A stretch of 64,000 bases of DNA from positions 27,730,305-27,794,304 of the forward strand of contig OY855908.1 of NCBI GenBank assembly GCA_963693305.1. The letters are read 5' to 3'. Numbering within the stretch: position 1 is the first letter of the stretch; every line of letters starts with the position of its first letter. Shown one piece after another: positions 59,146-64,000 of this stretch. Below the pieces are notes generated by a model, which saw only the letters and a program-made list of their open reading frames with translations, searched no databases and was not told the DNA's origin. A program made the position numbers and the translations under genes. The DNA is from Meandrina meandrites (Eukaryota; Cnidaria; Anthozoa; Scleractinia; Meandrinidae).

Positions 59146-60321
59146 ATGGCGGATAACGATCATCGTAATCATTTAATTGAGGAATATTTCCATATGGGCT
59201 TCAATTACAAAGAAATCATTGATTGCCTCTTTTTAAATAATGAAATACGCCTAAGTCTACGACAGCTTAAAAGAATCTTAGAGAAGAAAAATCTTGGACG
59301 ACGACGCTTCAGCAGCCTTGATGAGATTGCAGACGCCATAGAAGGGGAGCTTAAAGGAAGTGGAAGCATTGTCGGCTACAGAACTATGTGGCAGAGATTA
59401 GTAGTTGACCATAAATTGTCTGTTAGCAAGGAATTTGTTCGGAATGCACTAAGAATAATGGACCCTGAAGGGGTCCAAAGGCGTGCAAGGCACAGACTCC
59501 AAAGGCGACAATATCATGCAAAAGGCCCAAATTGTATTTGGCACCTGGACGGATATGACAAACTGAAACCTTATGGGTTTTGTATACACGGTTGTATTGA
59601 CGGATATTCGCGACAAATCATGTGGCTTGAAGTTGGGCGTACGAATAATCATCCCGGTGTTGTAGCAAGCTATTTTATTGACTGTGTGCAAAATGTTGGG
59701 GGCACCGCCTGTGTGATTCGTGCAGACATGGGAACAGAAAACGTGAGAATTGCTGCTATTCAACGTTATCTACGACATGAAGCAGGAGACAGTTTGTCAG
59801 GGGAGAAAAGCTTTCTTTACGGAAGATCAGTTGCTAATCAGAGAATAGAGGCATGGTGGGGGCAACTGCGAAGAGGTGCCTCTGATTGGTGGATTACTCA
59901 CTTTAAAGATTTGAGGGACAGGGGACTATACTGTGATGCCAATGCTGTGCATGTGGAATGTCTACTGTTTTGTTACATGACACTTATCCGTGAGGAACTC
60001 CAAAGAGTGGCTCGACTGTGGAACCTGCATCGGATTCGACCATCAACAAAGAATAACAGCTCTCCCCATGGTCGACCTTGTCTCTTGTACCATCATCCTG
60101 AAATGACAGGAGCCGTAGATTGCAGGCATGATGTTGACATTGACGAGATAGATGTTGCAAGAGACATGTGCTGTGACGACCTCCCTATGGATTCATCACC
60201 TGAATTTATTGAACTTGCCGAGCTAATCATGACTGAAGAAGGTCTTAGAATGCCAGAAAATGCTAATGAGGCACGGAATCTGTATTTGACTCTTGTGAAC
60301 GAGATAGAGAAATTACTGTAG
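59146..60321 (+). CDS. DDE integrase-domain protein, intact
   Basis: A single exon of 391 codons. Residues 1-110 are a helix-rich probable DNA-binding region (LRQLKRILEKKNLGRRR near 38-54). The rve-type catalytic core follows: WHLDGYDKLKPYG (Asp135), IRADMGTEN (Asp194) and NQRIEAWWGQLRR (Glu235), with LWNLHRIRPS after it. This pattern is that of the integrase core proteins found in many copies in fish and cnidarian genomes, related to retroviral-type integrases but without a reverse transcriptase (family knowledge). All three acidic residues are present and there is no internal stop. I see no inverted ends that would clearly delimit a transposon, so it could be an active element, a recent copy or a domesticated gene. 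It lies just downstream of gene 4. Confidence 0.75.
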   Translation: MADNDHRNHLIEEYFHMGFNYKEIIDCLFLNNEIRLSLRQLKRILEKKNLGRRRFSSLDEIADAIEGELKGSGSIVGYRTMWQRLVVDHKLSVSKEFVRNALRIMDPEGVQRRARHRLQRRQYHAKGPNCIWHLDGYDKLKPYGFCIHGCIDGYSRQIMWLEVGRTNNHPGVVASYFIDCVQNVGGTACVIRADMGTENVRIAAIQRYLRHEAGDSLSGEKSFLYGRSVANQRIEAWWGQLRRGASDWWITHFKDLRDRGLYCDANAVHVECLLFCYMTLIREELQRVARLWNLHRIRPSTKNNSSPHGRPCLLYHHPEMTGAVDCRHDVDIDEIDVARDMCCDDLPMDSSPEFIELAELIMTEEGLRMPENANEARNLYLTLVNEIEKLL

Positions 60322-61015
60322 TTGCACGTTTATGAGAATAGTCTACCTGAAAAGTGTTAAATATTCTGAACTTAAAACCTTGCGAAGCCAAGAAGAAAGC
60401 CCTGTGGTGCTCCCAGTCCCATGAAATGTAAGAACTGACCCAGGGAATCTTTGTTTTGGGGGTGTGTATGCGTGGGATATGAAATAACCATGTCAGCAGT
60501 CTCACTGGTGTGAATGTAAGGAATGTATTCATTCACATATTATCAGTTCATCACTAGCTCCCTACTTCTCCACCCCAGTTCATTCACTGTTGAGCCTATA
60601 ACAAAGCAGAGACCGATACAACGTAGAAAGGTTTTAAATTTGTGTACTATATTTCGGCTGGCCAAACCAGCCTTCTTCAGGTACAATGGGAAATTACATT
60701 GGGAAGGGTTTTATATGTAGTGATTGCGGTATTTTGCGTAATACCGGAAATACGTAAAGGTAATGAAATTGACAGTGTAAAATGAAATAAAAATAAAGTA
60801 AAATAAACTAAAAATAGTAAAAAAGCTGACAAAACAGTACAGATAAATAAATAAATACTGTTGAGCCGTCTGTGCCCCCCTCCCTCCTTGTGATGCTCTA
60901 TATTTTCCCGCCATCACTCCCTCCCTCGCGCCTGTTCTTTCTCGTCATAGAAACCTTGGCCAGGCCTCTTCTATTTATCATAAAGCCACAATGGTGAGCA
61001 GTGGTGTAAATAGAT
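60322..61015. other. No gene; Penelope-like tail fragment possible
   Basis: A CTATATTTCGGCTGGCC phrase followed by AACCAGCCTTCTTCAGG (about 60650-60680) resembles ends of Penelope-type elements known from corals (weak). An A-rich run follows at 60778-60860. Confidence 0.35.
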
Positions 61016-61017
61016 TA

Positions 61018-62679
61018 CCGTAAAATTCCGGTTATAAGCCCCCCCCCCCCCCCCCGGCTTACAAGCCCTCCCTGGAAACAAAAACATACACCCGGTTATA
61101 AGCCTACCCCACCCCCCTCCCCCGGATATAAAGGGGTGGTGAATGTTAAAATCCGAGCCTTGCCGAGACCCTAGTTTATAAATCCGAGCCCGTTCGAGAC
61201 TTGAATTTGTTTGTAAAATCCGAGTCCGAGATTTAGCGCCACTAAAATCCGAGCCCGAGACGCACTTGATCAGAAAACACAGCAACGCTCTGAGCTTTTT
61301 TGGGCGTCACAACAAATATTTTTCCACTCATCCCGAAACATTGGTTTTGTAAAACCATTATAACTTATCTACTGAGTCAACCAGTCAGAGATATAAAATA
61401 AAACGTATTATCAGTAACGCATTACTGCTTATAGTCTACTTATTAGCCAGGTTAGTTACTTATAAACTAATGATTCGACACTCTCTGCCTGGTTTAAAAT
61501 TCACACGCCTTCTGATCTGTAGGCTTCTGGCACTCGTAAATCTAGGAACGATCGGCTTTCGACTACTGCAGCTACTACTGCAAATGGCAGAGAGTGAAGA
61601 GAAAATAGAAGAGAGTTCAGTTTGAACCGGCAAGGAAAGGAATTAAACTATTTAAACACCAATACGGTATCTTCAATGCTCTGTCAACTGAACTATGAAG
61701 CAAATCTAAGTCTTATCGCATAGACTCGTGCCATTCTCACTCGTCAATGCTCTGTCAACTGAACTATGAAGCAAATCTGTCAGCAAATCTAAGTTTTATC
61801 GCAGACTCGTGCCATTCTCACTCGTCAATGCTCTGTCAACTGAACTATGAAGCAAATCTCAAGTCTCATCGCATAGACTCGTGCTCATGGCATTCTACTC
61901 TCCAGAAACGATTACTATCGCATACAAGGATACACTTTCATTGGTGGGTTGAGCGCTTCCAGTATCACGAGGTAAGTAAGACTTATGGCTAATATTCAAT
62001 TACGTTATTGATATAAGTAAGCGGGAAAATGAGCAAAATGTCCAAAATAATTTCAGTGTAGGTTTTCAAATCATTTGGGCCAAGAACAGTTCAATTCTCA
62101 AACGATTGTCGTTGGGTACGTGCCCATGTGCAATCATGACATGATTCCCTCTATAAAGTAAGTCGAAATTACTGTTTCCTATATCAGTCTTACATAACAA
62201 TTGTAAATGCAGATTCCGGCAGTGGTAAATTTATTAATTTCTCGTTTCGAATAAGCTTGCGGATAAAAAAATTGAACGTCCCATTGGCAAGATTTCGAGA
62301 TCCAAATTTTCAAAATCCGAGACTCCGAGGCCGTCATATTTCTGGGAAATCCGAGATTCCGAAACGACTTTTTAAGCGCCGAGATTCCGAGACTCGGTTT
62401 AAATTTGCCGAGACTCAACAACATTCGCCACCCCTATATCAGACCCTGTAAAAGCCCCCCTCTGCCGAAAGACAGTACTGAATAGGGCTGAATGTTGCTT
62501 TATTATGACTTGTTAACTTAAAAACATATTACGATCAACATTGGTGTGGCTCGTTTCCGAAACGCTTTTCTTTATTTCGCTTATAAGCCCTCCCGGATAT
62601 AAGTCCCTCCGTTTAAAAGCCCACCCAAAATCCCTTACGAAGTTGTATAAGCCCAGGGCTTATAACCAAAATTTTACGG
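61018..62679. mobile_element. 1.66-kb inverted-repeat element with internal tandem repeat
   Basis: Left end CCGTAAAATTCCGGTTATAA and right end inverse TTATAACCAAAATTTTACGG are flanked by TA (61016-61017, 62680-62681). Inner inverted regions rich in ATCCGAG / CTCGG phrases lie at about 61130-61265 and 62340-62440. Three copies of a roughly 70-bp unit (TCAATGCTCTGTCAACTGAA) span about 61674-61880. No coding sequence is supported. Confidence 0.6.
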
Positions 62680-62681
62680 TA

Positions 62682-63765
62682 CTGTTATAACAACAGCAAA
62701 AGCATAGCAAAACAAACATCAACTTTATTAGCATTCCTTATCTCAAATGATTCATCATTGTCGTCTTTGGTCAAAAGAAGAACACTCACGCAATAAGGAG
62801 AAAATCGACCAAACTTTTCAAGGTCACTATTCATTGTACAAAACAAAGTGAAATCGATGTTCAATTAAACTGGGTAAGCAAATATCAAATAACAAAACTG
62901 ACTGATGCTGATGAACACGAAACGTTGAGTATCATCAATAGAATGTTAATGTGTAAGCACTGAATGCATTCACATTCATCATAAACAGTAACTCTTACCC
63001 TTTATGCCTCTTTGATCTGTAAAATAGTCTGGCGTTAGCCAGGGTAAAATCTTTAAAAAGTCACTATTGGACATTTTGAGGGTTAACAAACAGTAACAGT
63101 AACAAATGGTTATTATAATATATGCCACTGAGAAGTAAGTGGCATTTAAAAACGTCAACATCAACAGCTATATGACTGATGTCAAAATGACTGTGAGACT
63201 TGGTGTATCATCAATGTAAATGTCCGCTGAATGCATTCACATTAAAAATAAACGGTAACCTTTTACAGCAATGCCACCTGGATACCCTTTGCAGGCCTTC
63301 AACAAAAAGATGGTGACGTTCCAGCCAGTTAATCTGCTGACAGAATTATTTTAGGCAGGTGCAATGGTTTCGCTGTGCTTGGTTCCTTCTCAACATGGAA
63401 ACAAGAGAAGCTACAGAATGTATGTATATTGAGATTTTTTCTTAGAAAAAAAATTGAAAATGCAGGTTCCATTTTTTTTCAGAATGTGAAAAATAAATCT
63501 GTGTTCATTTTTTACTTTTTTTCTGAAAATTAGTTAATAAAAATAAAAAGCCAACTTTGATTTTAATTTTTTCCGCCTGAGAAATTGAAAAATGAAAATT
63601 GAACGCACTTTTTTAATTCAGGCCAAAAAAATAAAATTGCACATGCATTTCCATTCTTCAATTTTCAGAGAAAACGAATGACCTAATGTACACAGATTCT
63701 ACATTCCAAATCCAATTGTTCCAAAGTGAAACGGGCTGCAATGTTGCACACTTGCACACTACTTT
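62682..63765. other. No gene identified
   Basis: AT-rich DNA. Two related phrases (GAATGCATTCACATT near 62965 and 63230, each followed by an AAACAGTAA or AAACGGTAA run) suggest a small local duplication. Confidence 0.45.
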
Positions 63766-64000
63766 TCAAGCAGTACCAAAACCCCGTGCATTGAGGAATC
63801 CAAAGGTCATATCAGCTTTGAAGCTTTCATAATTACCATGGATTACTGGAAGGCGGAGGATGTTGGAACATGTATTTGCTGTGGGAAACCTTGACAACCC
63901 CTCTGTTCCAGGTTCATGCAGGAAGTCGACGGTGACAGGCATTGCACGTTGTGGTAATACTTTGCAGCCAGTGGTGAAGAACAAGATGTCACTCAAGGTG
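63766..64000 (-). CDS. HECT-type E3 ubiquitin ligase, 3' terminal exon (partial)
   Basis: The minus-strand frame is open from the window edge to a TGA at 63766-63768. It encodes the C-lobe of a HECT domain: DILFFTTGCKVLP, PVTVDFLHEPG, then LSRFPTANTCSNILRLPV, and an ending with FGFLNARGFG. The Cys in NTCSN is at the position of the catalytic thioester cysteine of HECT ligases, which accept ubiquitin from an E2 and pass it to substrate. The frame ends five residues after the GFG motif, where the domain normally ends. The rest of the gene is beyond the right edge, so substrate-binding domains and identity (for example a G2E3-like gene) cannot be judged. It could be an isolated relic exon. Confidence 0.7.
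   Translation of the reverse strand, partial: TLSDILFFTTGCKVLPQRAMPVTVDFLHEPGTEGLSRFPTANTCSNILRLPVIHGNYESFKADMTFGFLNARGFGTA

Noticed and set aside
61747..61992. 81-codon frame (MLCQLNYEANLS...)
   Set aside because: It reads through a three-copy tandem repeat inside a mobile element.

Overview
This window is eukaryotic nuclear DNA, AT-rich, intron-rich and full of mobile elements. Small symmetric phase-1 exons, Ly6/uPAR-type (LU) domains, Penelope- and Polinton-like remains and many short inverted-repeat elements suggest a cnidarian, probably a hexacoral (stony coral or sea anemone). That assignment is inference; no species marker is present. All exon coordinates were read by eye from ORFs, splice signals and paralogue comparison.

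The backbone is a head-to-tail array of four plus-strand genes for secreted or GPI-anchored proteins built from tandem LU domains. Every LU domain is encoded by two exons (about 195 and 156 nt) and carries 12 cysteines. Gene 1 (6689-18367, four domains) and gene 2 (21385-29313, four domains) are the two halves of a tandem segmental duplication (about 1.14-18.84 kb and 19.3-29.7 kb). Gene 3 (39348-43333) has two domains. Gene 4 (first exon 48999 or 47658, last domain ending at 58206) has four domains, several candidate first exons and no recognisable GPI exon. Relics include two degenerate LU exons at 35.77-36.97 kb and two broken signal-peptide exons at 46167 and 51885. Each intact gene has a signal-peptide exon. 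Genes 1-3 also end in a hydrophobic GPI-type exon, so the products probably act at the cell surface. Ligand and pathway are unknown.

Mobile DNA fills the rest. A 2.74-kb element (3882-6623, 11-bp inverted ends, 9-bp target duplication) sits between gene 1's upstream promoter region and its start codon, and gene 2 preserves the empty site. A 4.92-kb Polinton/Maverick-like element (30436-35355) has about 1.03-kb inverted repeats, a 6-bp target duplication and a small gene in each arm; it is nested in a SINE-like repeat. A 1.3-kb TA-flanked element (50431-51733) interrupts a duplicated promoter block. Other mobile features are a 2A (StopGo) plus cysteine-protease-like ORF (44887-45756), a Penelope reverse-transcriptase relic (minus strand, 15.88-16.46 kb), an intact 391-residue DDE integrase (59146-60321) and many MITEs.

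At the right edge the minus strand carries the 3' exon of a HECT-type ubiquitin ligase that runs out of the window. Because genes 1 and 2 are recent duplicates, each insertion in one can be checked against an empty site in the other; this supports several of the element boundaries given here.
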